This document shows, one piece after another, positions 44,690-57,801 of a stretch of 64,000 bases of DNA. Numbering within the stretch: the stretch's first letter is position 1; each line of letters begins with the position of its first letter. The notes below the pieces were generated by a model. That model made no database searches, was not told the DNA's origin, and saw only the letters and a program-made list of their open reading frames with translations. The position numbers were made by a program, and so were the translations under genes. Source of the DNA: Heterostelium album PN500. Lineage: Eukaryota; Evosea; Eumycetozoa; Acytosteliales; Acytosteliaceae. Location: NCBI RefSeq assembly GCF_000004825.1, contig NW_008805097.1:372001-436000 (forward strand), in the 5' to 3' direction.

Positions 44690-47117
44690 ATGTCAAAGAG
44701 AGTATTTGATAGCGATCTGATATTTGACTTGGATAATAGTCAAGAGGAGATCGAAAAGACTGAAGACGAACAGACTGAAGATGAAAGTGAATCGGTAAAT
44801 GCAAAACGTTTGAAATATTTCGCTAATTTCGATAGTAAGAGTCAGTCTAATAGTAGTAGTAGTAGTAGTAGTAGTAATAGCAACAGTAGCAATAGTAATA
44901 ATAGTAACAGTAATAATAGTAATAATAGTAACAACAGCAGTCATAGTAAAGTTTATAAAAGTGTCAGTGCTCCGAATGTAACAGTATCACCTACGAAACC
45001 AAGCAATATAGTTAGATCTTCATCAACCAATTTATATGTTAAGAAATCAGATTCTGTTGTTGTAATCGATCTCGATGATGATGATACCGAACCTGAATCC
45101 GAACCTAAATTTAATATAAAACAACAAAATAATAATAATTATAATAACAACAGTAGCAGCAGTAGTAATATAAATAGTAATAGCAATAGTAGTAAACACA
45201 TTACTTTAAATAGTTCTTTTGAATTTGATTTCGATGATGACACTGATAAAGAAACAGATTCACATCCAAATCAATATCAATCAAGAAACACAATCAACAC
45301 CAATAACGATAGTAAAAATAAATCAAAACAATCAAGCAATAATCTTGGCGTAACAGAAGATGAAGAAGATCAAATCTTACAAGAAGTATTAAAAAGATCG
45401 TTAGTAGAGACAAAAATGAATAATAAAGGTGGTAGTAATAGTGACAGTCCCAAACAACAAAATGGATATAGGAATAATAATAATACTACTACAACTACAA
45501 CTACATCATCATCATCATCATCCAACTCACCTAAAAGTAATACCTCTATTAGTGGAAGTTCATCTGTCAATAATAGTGGTGAAATATTTTATCTTAATCA
45601 ACTACCAACGAATCATTCGAGTAACTTTATCAATATATTCAACATCTTTGGTAAACCTGGAATGAAATCAGCGCTGGTCAGTGGATTTGCTTTAGATTGG
45701 AAATGGATAAGATCACAAATTAAGATTTGTCAAAACAATGAAGTACCAATAACTTTTATTAAAGATTATAATTTAAAAGATGAAAAGGTAAATTATTATG
45801 ATTTCGATAAGTATTATAATTCTAATTCATATATTAATATATATTTAAAAATAGCCTGGAAGATTTCAATCACCAGAGCATGAAGATATCTTATTTATAA
45901 ATCCACCAATGAATAATGGTGGTTTTGGATGTCAACATTCTAAATTAATGTTGGTAAGTGGTATTTACTAAGACCAAAAGTTTTAATATGACTAAACTAA
46001 CTAATTGTTCATCACTTTTTTTCAAGTTGGTTTACGATGATTCGATTAGAGTTGTGATTCCATCTGCCAATCCAACGAGATTTGATTACGATGATATCGG
46101 ACAAACTATTTGGTTTCAAGATTTCCCAAAGGTGAACAGCCAACCTCCTCCATCTCAATTTCAAGATACACTTAAGCTGTTTATCAAAAGCTGTGCACTT
46201 CCCAACACCTTTCTAGACAAATATGATTTCTCTATCGCCAAAGTACATCTTATCGTTTCGATACCTGGATATCATAGAGGTGCCAGTATGAATCAATGTG
46301 GACATATGCAACTTCGCTCGATTCTAAAGAAATACTATACCGATAAAGAAAACGATTTAAAACACTCTGACTTTCCAATAATCATAAAGAAAAGAGAAGT
46401 TCACTCTCAAGTAAGTAAAATACATTGACATACCATAGATATAATCAAACTTATCCATTCCATTCATTCTACAAACTATTTAATTATTAAAGACATCATC
46501 ACTCGGATTGGTTAATGATAAATGGAGTCCACAATTTTTAGAGAGTACACAAACCCTGACAAAATCAAAATTGGTAGATCCTACTGGTTTATTGCATATA
46601 CTGTTTCCAAGTTATTCATTTATTATGGGCAAATCATCTAGATTGAAGTGTAGTTCTATTCTATTCTTGACGTCTGCAAACTATGAGAATCAAACATTCC
46701 CTAAAAAATCAATGTCGCACATCAAGCCAATACATCTTCACAGAGAGAATCTAATCTTACATAGCAAGATCATCACAGGAACAACGAAATTCGAACACAA
46801 TGATAAGCTTAGATTCGATTGGGTTTATGTTGGAAGTCATAATCTCTCACCTGTATGTAAACGATTATTAAACAAACACTTACTAAAAGTTATTAATATT
46901 AATTATTATAATAATATAATGATAGGCTGCATGGGGTAGATTACAAAAAGATAATTCACAACTCTATATTTCAAATTTCGAAATAGGAGTATTGCTTTTA
47001 AATGAAAAACCATATGATGATCTGACTCCACCGAAATGGCATCAGAATATTCCATTTGAAATACCTGCAGCACCCTATAAAGACTCTGACCGACCATTTA
47101 TGCAAGATAAACTATAA
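44690..47117 (+). CDS. tdp1: tyrosyl-DNA phosphodiesterase 1
   Basis: Five exons (44690-45787, 45855-45953, 46027-46410, 46493-46852, 46926-47117), all in phase 0, give 710 residues. The enzyme removes stalled topoisomerase I peptides and other adducts from DNA 3' ends. The two HKD-like catalytic motifs are H394/K396 in GCQHSKLMLL and H617/K619 in LHSKIITG, with the partner asparagine in GSHNLSPAAWG. The N-terminal 300 residues are disordered (Ser, Asn and Asp/Glu rich). They hold a SUMO-interacting-type motif, VVVIDLDDDD (residues 123-132), and a UIM-like helix, EEDQILQEVLKRSLVE (about 225-240). The gene runs convergently to the mitochondrial carrier, with 97 bases between the stops. Confidence 0.95.
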
Positions 47118-47214
47118 TAAATACAAGTCACGGTTGTAGATCATTGTCGAATCTATGATTTTTATTTATATACATTAATGATTATCTGAATATACATATT
47201 GGTTCAACAACATT

Positions 47215-48672
47215 CTAATTTAATTTGTTTGATTGTTTAGTAGTATCAGAGAGGTTCTTTTGTTCGTTGCCCAACATTCCTTTGCATAGTTCGTACACTG
47301 CAAACGAGATGGCAACAGTTGGAACAACCTTAAAGTAGGCAGGCACAATTCCCATGTATAGCGATGAAACACCCTCTGATTTGACAATGGATCTCAAAGC
47401 GTGAAGTCCATTTTTATAGATGGTGGCATTGGTTTCACCACCGATTCCTTGTATCATCATTCTTCTTCTCAGAACATCGAGAGGATAGCAAACGGTCATC
47501 GTAATACAACCGCTGGCTGCACCACAGCCAAGATCGATGAGCATATCACGACCCTTTACATTGGGTGCATTTGATATTGTTGATGGTGATGATAATAAAG
47601 ATGATTGGCCAAAAGAGATTTGTTGTTGTTCTTGTTCTTGTTGCTCCAATAATTGTTGTTGTTGTTGTTGTTGAATTAATTTATGTACAATTGATTTAAA
47701 TCCTTCATATGAAGCAAAACTAAGTGATACCCAAGGAGCAACACTCTAAAAATAATGAAATATTTTTAGATATTTCAATTTGTTTATTATGTTAATATCT
47801 TTGTGGTTGTTGTTTTGTTTTAATTTAATTAAAAGAGATCAGCAAGATAGATCGAAAAAGAAATGAAGAAAATATCTATCACCTACCATAATAGCAGTAC
47901 CTAAACCTTTATATAAACCTCTGACACCTTCTTCAGCGTGGATCTTTGAGAAACCATGATAGATTCCTTTGTAACGCACTGCACCGAAATCAGATGATGT
48001 GGTACAGCCTTGAAGTGAGAGTCTCGTACGAATTACATCGAGTGGATATGTAGCAAATGTTGAAGTAAGACCAGCCATAGCACCGGCGGTCATAGATTGG
48101 ACACCGGACAACTTCTTGGTAGTGTCGAATCCAGTGAATTGATTCTTACAATACTCGTAGGTAAAGAATCGAATAGCAGAGTTTGGCGATACCTTGACAA
48201 TGTTGGCACCGTTGCCTCTGAATAACGACCAAATACCCTCTTTGTAGATCATCTCACGCAGACCTCGAATACAACCAGTATATTTCGGACCATCTTTGGC
48301 TAGTCCTTGAACTTGTTGGATGATGGTCAATCTTTCAAAGCCAGCGGTTGCAGTTCTACTGATCGCACCGGCTACACTCCCAGATACAAGAACATTGAGA
48401 CTGTTGTTTTGCATGGAACTAATATTTCTCTGATCATTATTTAGCGAGCAAGTAGATAAACTTTGAAGTTGATTCAGATCACTGTTAGTGTCTTTGTAGT
48501 CGTGTTTGTTAAGATGTTGGTTATAGACGGTGAATGTTGGTGGCGGATTTGGTGATGCTGAGGAAGAGTCGAGTCGGTTTGACGATGAGAAGGGAGACGC
48601 GAGGTTTGGATAGTTTTGGTTACTGGTCTGTTCAAATAGTTTATATCCACTACTTGTTGTAACTTGATTCAT
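47215..48672 (-). CDS. mitochondrial solute carrier (SLC25 family, CoA/adenine-nucleotide type)
   Basis: Two exons, 47887-48672 and 47215-47745, give 438 residues; ordinary SLC25 proteins have about 300. Residues 1-90 are a Ser/Asn/Gln-rich extension. Three carrier repeats follow. The second and third have good signatures (YPLDVIRTRLSLQG and YPLDVLRRRMMIQG), but the first reads AGFERLTIIQQVQG, having lost the signature proline and the +3 lysine. A linker of about 45 residues rich in Q separates repeats 2 and 3 within exon 2. The first-repeat context ERLTIIQQVQ is nearest to the SLC25A16/SLC25A42 (CoA and adenine nucleotide) group. The substrate is not certain. Confidence 0.85.
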
Positions 48673-50227
48673 TAACTTAAGTATTAAAATTGGATAGAAT
48701 TCTTTTAATATTTATTGTTTATAATTAAACTAATAAGATTATGAATATAATAATTAATATTAAATGATATCATTTGGGAATAGATTATTTAGTCTTATAT
48801 ATCCAGCCAACAAATAAATGAAAAAAAATATATATATATTTTAAACAAAGAAATAATTATTTACAAATAGATAAGATTTGATTAACTTTAAAAGGAATTG
48901 ATAAAATCAAAGAATGGGGAATACTTTTCAATATATTGGATTTCTAGATCCAAAAAAAAAAAAACTAGTTGGAATATCAACAAAAAAAAATTATATATTC
49001 AAACCAGTTAGTTTGGATATTTGTTTGTTTTTAATTTAAAAAAAAAAATTTTGTAGTAAAAACCACTATTTAAATAAACTGATGGTATTTAATATAAAGA
49101 TTGTGAAGAATTCAATAAAAATAGTAAAAAGTATGATTATTATTATAATATCAAAAGAAGTTGATGAAATTAATTTGATGATTTTTGAAAAGGGTTAAAA
49201 AAAACAGTTTTCAATTCCAATTTTGGGAAGGATATTAAAGTTATAATAATTAAATGTTTTTTTCTATTTTGAAATAAATAAAAAAAAAATCACAATTTAG
49301 AACTTTATTAATGGGTGTGAGTGCAGTTGGCAAAAACAAAAAAGAAATTTGTTGGTCTAGAAAAAAAACAATGATAGTATTTGTTTTTAATTCTATTCTT
49401 TATGTTTAAAAAATATTTATTTATTATTTTCGAAAATCATCAATGTTGAAGTGTATTGATGATGGTGGTTGGATAACTCATAAAAAATGACAAATTTTTT
49501 TATTTGTTGGTTGGATATCTCTTATCTTCATCTCTTGGAATATTTAATACATACCTTCTAATTGTAAACAGAATCTATTGAAACTAGGGGGTAGAATTGA
49601 AAAAATTTTGGTTGGGATGTATGATGTTGTGAGTTTATATTAATAAATTTACAATTGTGGTTATTTAAGAGTGGAATGCGAAATTGTTGTTCTAATGAAT
49701 TTCAATTATCATATTGATAATTTGTTTTTATCTCTATAGAATTTATTATTTTAGAAATTTGTTATTATAAATAAAATAGAAAAAAACAGATAAAAATAAA
49801 TAATAAAATCCTTAAAGATTTATATAAATATAATTCAAAAATTAAACAAAATTATCATAGATTTGTTTAAAAAGATTTAAATAGTTTTGGTTAAAATAGT
49901 GAATCTGAGGGTTTGTGTATAAGTGTTGTTGGTTTATCTGGGTGAAAATATAATGTGAAGTGGTGAGTGTGTGTTTGTGTGAGTGAGTGTATGTGTCTGA
50001 TTATCTTTTTGGTTGGGGTCGAATATCTTGGAGCAATAACTTCATTGTTTAGCTCAAATAAATTGAACCAATTTAAATTGTTAGTGAAGTGACACCCTTC
50101 TTTTATTTTGGATAATTAAATTATTATATATAATTTTTATTTTTATTTAATATTATAAATTTAGAATGAAATAATTCCTATAAAGACATAGAATTTAATT
50201 TAATTCTCATTACCAAATAATCCAAAC

Positions 50228-50241
50228 TAGGCAATTGCCTA
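50228..50241. other. 14-base perfect palindrome
   Basis: TAGGCAATTGCCTA is a perfect palindrome near the middle of the 3.5 kb divergent spacer, the kind of site a dimeric DNA-binding protein would use. Confidence 0.5.
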
Positions 50242-50963
50242 AAAGAACATTCTGCCACTTTTGCACATCATTTCAAAAAATTTCAATTTTATTTGCAAGT
50301 AAACATTAGACACCCTTTAAAAGGTGACCATTTTAAAAAAAAAAAACAAAAAATGCATTAAAATTTGCAATTAAAAAATTATTTTATTTACCACTTGGAG
50401 ACTGTTCATGTGTTGGTTTGTTTAGTACTGGTATGTATGACCAGATACACCCATTTCAAGTGATGGTGATACACTGATTTTAAATTAACCTTTCAAAATA
50501 AAAAAACAATAGAAAAATAAAAGATCATCATCATTGTTAATACTATATAACTAAAGTTTTTCTTTTAAAGTCCCGAAATGGTTCGGTTTTGATATCGAAT
50601 TTTATTGTTGTTCAATAACAATTCCATCAATTTAAACAAAATAAAACATTTCAATGTATAATTACCATTGCATACTAATATCGAGTGAACTTCTTTACAA
50701 ACAAAAATGTTTTGAAAAAGAAAACTCCACACCAACCAGTATACTAATTTAGAAGTACACTCTGACTTGTTTCAGTAATGCCCACTTTTTTTTTTTCTTC
50801 TAGAATACTAATAATATTGCCTCACAAGGAAATTATGTGATGCTCGACATTTGATAAGCAACCTAACCAATGTAGAAGTAGAACCACAATAAAGAAGTAT
50901 ACGACGTTTTGCCCTCTTACTTTCTTCTTTTTTTATAAACATCAATCTCATCTACATATAAAC

Positions 50964-51131
50964 ATGCCCATCGAAGCTTACCTAAGGTGAGTACTCAATC
51001 TAATCATCTATTTAATACTAAATCAACACTATAAAAAACCTAATATGCAATTTAGGTATTTTAAAAAAAGAAAAAATAAATTCAAATTTGGTAAACATTT
51101 TTTTTCTTTGAAGATTTATAAATTAATTTAA
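50964..51131 (+). CDS. possible tiny two-exon gene, or upstream ORF of the pseudokinase gene
   Basis: ATG at 50964 opens MPIEAYLR. The eighth codon spans a good donor (AAG|GTGAGT at 50987) and a TTTAG acceptor at 51055, making a 69-base intron like others here. The frame continues YFKKRKNKFKFGKHFFSLK to a stop at 51131, giving 32 residues. A TATAAA sequence after a T-rich tract lies 30-40 bases upstream, as in dictyostelid promoters. Composition downstream of the intron is ordinary AT-rich spacer, so chance is possible. It could also be a leader exon of the gene at 52144. Confidence 0.22.
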
Positions 51132-52143
51132 TATTTAGACAAAAATAAATCTAGAACAGATAATGAAATTTCTTTTTATTTTTTAAAAATTAAAAAAAAG
51201 TCAAAAAAATTGATCAGTTTTTTTTTTGAAAAATGAGATCTATTAAATTATTATAAATTTGATTACGTTTTTGGGTTGGTATTGCAGAGTTTGATGGGCA
51301 TCAAATGGTTTTAAATTTTTTTAAATTTTGGTGGTGACTAAAGGCTGCAAACAATTTGCTAAGATCTTTTTACAAATTTTGCTTAATTATTTTTTCATTT
51401 CTTCTCTCGATTTATTTTTTTTTTTTTCTATTCTATGTTTCCCTTTGTTTTTTAAAATACTGTTTCACCAAAGTTTTATGTTATTTTTGTGATTTTTCCC
51501 CCTCACTCTTAAACCAATAATATCTTAAAAACTAAAAAGAATCAGTTTAAATCAAATATCTAAAAATCGATTTTTACGTTTGTACCAAAACTAATAGTTT
51601 GTTCACCTTCAAAAAAATAAAATAAAATATCACAAAATAAAATATCAAACCAGCTCATCTTTGGTTATTCATTAATCAAATAAACTATTTGTACTAAATT
51701 ATATTATTTATCTTTAAATAACTACTATCAAAGTTATTAGTTCATTAATCACAAGATCGATAAAAATCTCAACAGTAGTTACATAAAAAAGATTTTTTTT
51801 ATTTTTACAACTTTCAACACTCCACTCGAAAATCTTTCATATCAAATTATTAGTGTTTACCTTCCCCAACACCCACAATCGAAATATATTTTACAGTATT
51901 CAGTAAGTTGTATTAAAAACAAATCAAAAAACAATCAAATCATCAGTAAGTCTGTCTATTTATTCATATCATACTGGCACAAAAAAAATTATTATTATTT
52001 TATTGTATTATTATTATTATTTTTATATACACCAATCATTTACATATATTAGCTACACTCCTAGGAATATTAATTAAAATTATTGTTATATTATCTCAAA
52101 GGTTGTATTATAGTTTAAAAAAAAACAAAACAAAGACAAAACA

Positions 52144-55100
52144 ATGTCACAAATATGGAGTAATTCAGTGGCAGGTAGTATGACAAACATCAATAGCGCA
52201 AAGCATGTTCATAAACTACCGGCATCACCAAACACCCAAAAGGAAAGAGCTATAACCAAAATACCAATCACAGGTGCCGATAAAATCACAGAGGTTTCAA
52301 CAAAAGACGCCAGAAATCTTTTTGCCAAATTATCATTCCCAATATTTTTAGATCTTAGCGATAGTTGTTATAATATAGAATCGGATGAATTTTTAAAAAG
52401 TTGTCCAAATGTTTTAAAAGAGTAAATATATATATTTTAGAATCTACATATGTAACTTTAATATTGATATTCTCTCATTAAAACAATTTTATAGATTAAA
52501 TCTAACATCAAATTCTTTGATAGAGGTTTCATCGATTGGACATCAAAGTAAATTGAAAAGATTAATTTTAGATAAGAATAATATAGTAGATGTGTCATTA
52601 AAGGGTTTGAATTCGTTGATTTACTTTTCGGTTGCAAACAATAGATTGGCATCAGTCCCAGATTTATCAGACCAAAAAGATTTAATAAATATAGATTTTT
52701 CAAATAATAGATTGCAAGGTAATTAAAATACAAACTACTGTTGTTGTAAACGATTACTAATTGTTTTTTTTTTTAAGATGGATTTGAAGAATTGGCTAAA
52801 TTAAAATCATTAGAAGTATTGGATTTAGCAAATAACAATATTGATTATACAACAATCGATCAATTTTCAACTAAGTTTTTAGAGCATTTGAGAAAGATAA
52901 AGACTTTAGAGTATTTGGCGTTGGATGGTAATCCAATTGAGAAATCGATTCCAGAGTTCAGATTGTTTATGGTCAATGCAATCCCAAAGTTGAAATACTT
53001 TAATTGGGTAGCCATTCCAAAGGAAGAGAAATTACGTGCATCCAAGTTGGAAGCCGAAGGTTTCTGGAAGAAAGATCAACCACTTGTTAGAGAGCAACCA
53101 CCTGCACCACTGGTGCAGCAAGCATCACAACCAAATATCTCGTCGGGAGCGATTCCACCGATTCCAATGATTTCAAAACCAACAGCAACATTTATTCAGA
53201 GAAGACCAAATACACTCGGTGGTGCTGGTGGTACTGGTTTCTTGATTGGATCGCATCTGGCACGTTCCACCGATCGCCAATCGTCAGCTAGTTCCGACAC
53301 CTCAAGAAAGATCGACGAAGATCTAGATGTCCAACTTCCATCGATGGAATACTACTTGAATCAATTGATACAAGAGTTACCACCAGCCGAGAATTTAGAT
53401 TTCAGTCTTATGTTGGACAGAAAGATCTACCTTGATGCGTTGTACAATGCGATTGTCGATGGATCGTTGAATGCCGATTTAATTCCTGAGGACAATGCTA
53501 TCTTGGAGTCAAGTAAAGCATCAGCTGTTATCGTTCCTCTTGATGATGTAATCGAAGAGGAGGAAGAGCTATTACAACCAGTTCCAGAGACTGTTGTGTC
53601 TGTTGCCACACCAGTTTTAATTGAAGATGAAACTTTGGATTCTCCAGAGATCATTCAAACAGCTGTTTCAACATCAACATCGACATCGACATCACCATCA
53701 CCAACACCGATACCACAACCAATTAGTACTGCACCCATCATTAGAATGTCAGAAGAAGATATCATGGCAAGCACAAGTGATCAAATCAAGGTTATTTCAC
53801 CTGTTTTATCAAGTGATTCACGTTCTCTGAATCACTCTGGATCGGTCTCACCAAATACTACTACACCACTATCGTCATCACCTTCATTCAGACCAATTAA
53901 TTTTGGAGCGAAACGTCCAGCTTCTCCACTTACCAAGCCTGCTGGATCAGTCAGTCGTTCGAGTTCACCATTGACCAACCGTGCAACTGCCACACCATCA
54001 CCACCACCTCCAACTGGTTTCGTAGCCAAGAAACTAGAACAATTGTCAAAGGGTATCCAAGGAGTATCTTCCACCCCAACTTCCAATCACTCATCGAAAC
54101 CACATACCCCACAACCAGGTACACCAAAGTCAGATGGTGAACTCGATATCAATAAGTTTACAATGGAGATTGAAAAGGCACTTCAAGATATTCACGATGT
54201 TTCCAATGAGATGACCCAACAGAATCAAAAGCAACAGGAACAACAAACAACTGCTGCAACCCCATCTCATCCACAGACCATCCTTCCATCGTTGTCAGAG
54301 GAGAATTTGGTAGAGGTTTCTAATCATATTCCAACAACCAACATTATTCCAGTACAAATGGCCGAGTCTGAGGATGAAGCAGAGGTATCTCAAATCACTT
54401 CAATGCCAGTGATCAAACCATCCGATGACATAAACACTGCAGCCAAGAAGTTGAATGAGATGATTGACGAGTACAATAAGTCAGAGGATGAACAACAAAA
54501 GATAATAGAGAACACCAGAGAATTGACACTGCTAGATTTGGTACAGAAGTTTGAGCAGTTACGTTCTTCAATTGGTGATGCCCCTCCAAAGTCATCTACC
54601 AGTCAACCATCTCAAATTCCATGGCAAGCATTAAAGTCGGATATTCAAATAGGTTCCAAATTGGGATCTGGTAGCTTTGGTGAATCATTTGTGGGTGTCG
54701 CTTGGAACGATCCAGTTGTTTTGAAGAAACTCTACACAATGCCAACCAACATCAATCAATTCAAAGATCGTGTATCAAAGATGTTGGATCTCAATCATGA
54801 GAATGTAGTTCCAATCAAAGGTTGTTATATCGATAAGAATGACTGTTACTTGATCTCACCATTCGTTGATTCTTGCACATTGGAAACCCTTTTGTCAACA
54901 CCAAGATTCAATTTTAGCCAAGAGTTTATCTGTAATGTATTGCTAGGCATTGCCAAGGCAATGTGTTTCCTTCATCAGCATGGATTCAAACATGGTACTC
55001 TCAGTCCATCGAATATCCTCATCGACCAATCCGGTGTAATTCACATCCGTGACTATGGAATGTTTAACGACCAAAAGATTGAACCATCGAAGGTAACACC

Positions 55101-57745
55101 TTACACAGCACCGGAATTGGTAGTGCAAGAATCGGAGGAAACTCACGATGAAACCATCGATCAATATTCATTCGGTATTATAGTTTGGCAGATATTCCAA
55201 CGTGGAAAACAACCATTCAATGGATCGAGTGATATCGTATCAATGTTGAAACAAGGATACCGTCCAGAACTAACACTCGACGTACCATCGGTATTCGACC
55301 GTTTGATTCGTGCTTGTTGGCATCAAGATATCACTGCACGTCCAAACTTTTTAACGATTACCAAGATTCTCGGACAACCAATTCCACGTTTATTCAGTTT
55401 GCACTCCAAGGTATCGACACCGACCACACAAATTATCACACCAAATACAACACCGACTGGATCACCCAATGTCAAACCAATGAGTATTCCAAACAAGAAT
55501 ATATCAAATCTAACACCTCTTTCCTCACCAAAACTTGGACCATTGTCTTCATCACCAAAGACTACACCATTGTCATCGTCACCATTGTCTGGTTCGCCAA
55601 GACTGAATGTACCAAACAAGCCGGCCCCAGTTGTACCACCAATTCGCACAAACTCAATAACACCACCAACAGCATCACAACCACCAACACCATCGTTATC
55701 ATCAACCAAACACCAATTCTCAGAGACAGGTGAACTCAAGAAGAAGATGAATCTAGTATTAGATAAGATCATTTCTATGCTCCCAGAAGAATCACTCACT
55801 CCAAAGGCATTGAAGGCACTTGAGAATCTTGCTTCCAATCAAGCAAACATCCAACATCTCGTAAGAGCCAGTATTATGCCACATCTTATCAAGACGTTTG
55901 CATTTAACAACGAGGATATCAACGAACTCTCATTAAATGTATTATGCCAGCTCTGTGTATATGAAGATCTTTCAAATCAATTCGTTCAACTCTCTGGTTT
56001 AGTTCATATTGTTAGATTAATGAATTCTACTAATCTTGGAATAGCAATGTCTGCAACAAAATTATTAACTGCACTTGCTGATGGTATGTAAAACAAAATT
56101 TTTTTTTTACAAAATATCATAAATTATTAATTAAATATTAAATATAGAACAAAATTTGAAAGAGATAAGAGAAGTTGGAGGTCTAAAAGTATTGTTTGTT
56201 CTTTTACAATCAAAGAATGAATTCATGCAAATGCAAGCTGTATGGGCAGCATCAAGAGTACTATTAGACAAGATCAATCAATATAGCTTCATTGAATGGG
56301 GTGGTATTCAAATGTTATTGGAAATGATGAATTCAAATAATCAAGGTTTAGCTATGAGAGCATTACTTGCCATTTGTTGTTTAATTACAAATGGTTTGTT
56401 ATTATAAAGAGTTTTTAAAAAGAAAGGTATGGTTTGGTTTAAATTAACTTTACTTTTTTTTTTTATTATTTTTTTAGAAATATGTCAAGATTTATTATTA
56501 GAAGCAGGTGTTCTTGGATTGTTAATGAATTGTTTAGTTTCACCATCAACATTACTTAGAATTCATACATTAAAGATCATTACAAATATTGGTAATCAAC
56601 CAGAGTTTAGAAAGTTGATTGTCGCCGAGAATGGTATCTCACAGATTGCATCTCAGTTGGGTACTTCATCCGAGGAAGAAAATCTTTTGGTATTGAAATG
56701 TCTTAATGTACTGTTGGCAGGTGACGTAGATGCCATCGAACAATTCAACCTCTCCCCATGCAACGCAGTCGATCAACTATTGTCTTTGTTCATTAGAAAT
56801 CAATCTACTGAAATATTGAAATATGCACTTACATTACTAAATCATATTATTGAACATGGTATGAAACAACAATAATTATTAGGATCTAATTAATTCCTTT
56901 TATTAATTTATTAATTTATAATTATAGAACCATCTAGATTAAAAGCAAGAAAAGTAATTCCATTCTTGGTACAACAGGTATCGATTTCAGAGACTGATAT
57001 CACCATCTTGATTGGATGTATTCAATCTTTGATTTTATTCTCACAACATGCTTCCTCCATTCCGATTATTCAAAAGACTAATATTATAGAGATCATCACA
57101 TCTCTTTTAAGAGTCAACAATATTAGTACAAAGGTTAAGATATTACAGTTGGTATCGGCAATCTCTAAGACTGGAGGTACATATTTAAGTATCATTTGTA
57201 ATAGTGATATTATTCCAATTCTCAATGATTTGCTATCCAGCGAACTTAACCAAATGGTTAAAGAACAAGTAATCTCTGCCATTTCATGGTTAACTGCATC
57301 AAGTAAGATTTATAAAAAACAAATTAGATTTAGAATATGTATAATATTAATATAATTTTTTTTATTATTAGATGAATGTAGAGATAAATTTAATCAAAAG
57401 AATGTTCTTTCAACACTAATTAATAGCATTTCAAAGAGTATGAATGCAGAGCTAGTTGAAAGAGTTTTATGGTCAATTTCATTCTTTTGTATGGACACTG
57501 TAAATCAACCGACCATCAGAGAGAGTCATCGTGTGATTGATTTCATTATTAATTGTCTTGGAAGATCAGAGGAAGTGTTGAGAACACTTGCCATCAAGAC
57601 AATACTTGTTCTCTCACAAAACGAAGTAAATAGACCAGCTTTGGTACAAGCTGGAATCATTCCATTTTTACTATCCCTTGGTTCCTCCAATAACAAACCT
57701 CTCCAATTGGCATCGAAAAAGATTCTTTCACTATTAAACAATTAA
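52144..57745 (+). CDS. LRR - TKL pseudokinase - armadillo repeat protein
   Basis: Seven exons (52144-52421, 52495-52718, 52778-56083, 56148-56393, 56478-56858, 56928-57302, 57372-57745) give 1727 residues. N-terminal leucine-rich repeats run from about residue 92 to 240 (KLKRLILDKNNIVDVSLKGL, LEVLDLANNNIDY). A Ser/Thr/Pro-rich linker spans about 250-780. The tyrosine-kinase-like domain is at about 782-1037: the glycine loop GSGSFGESF and a VLKK lysine are present. But the HRD motif is HGT (residue 906 on, KHGTLSPSN) and DFG is DYG, so the catalytic Asp is missing and phosphotransfer is unlikely. Armadillo-type repeats fill the last 600 residues (LLQSKNEFMQMQAVWAAS, NQPTIRESHRVIDFIINCLG). It is likely a signalling scaffold. 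Exon 4 uses an unusual GTTTGT donor. Confidence 0.9.
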
Positions 57746-57801
57746 AGAGCAAAAACAAATAAAATGAATAGTGTATTTTTATTAATTATATTTATGTTTG
57801 T

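Larger units (their letters stand above)
48673..52143. promoter_or_regulatory. 3.5 kb divergent gene-poor region
   Basis: It separates the carrier gene (minus) from the pseudokinase gene (plus), so both promoters lie here. It is mostly AT-rich with few G/C islands. G-box-like GTGTGTTTGTGTGAGTGAG sits at about 49970-49987, TACACCC at 50445-50451, and a near-palindrome CACCCTTTAAAAGGTG at about 50311-50326. The 14-base palindrome at 50228 and a possible tiny spliced gene at 50964 are listed separately. No RNA gene is recognised. Confidence 0.45.
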
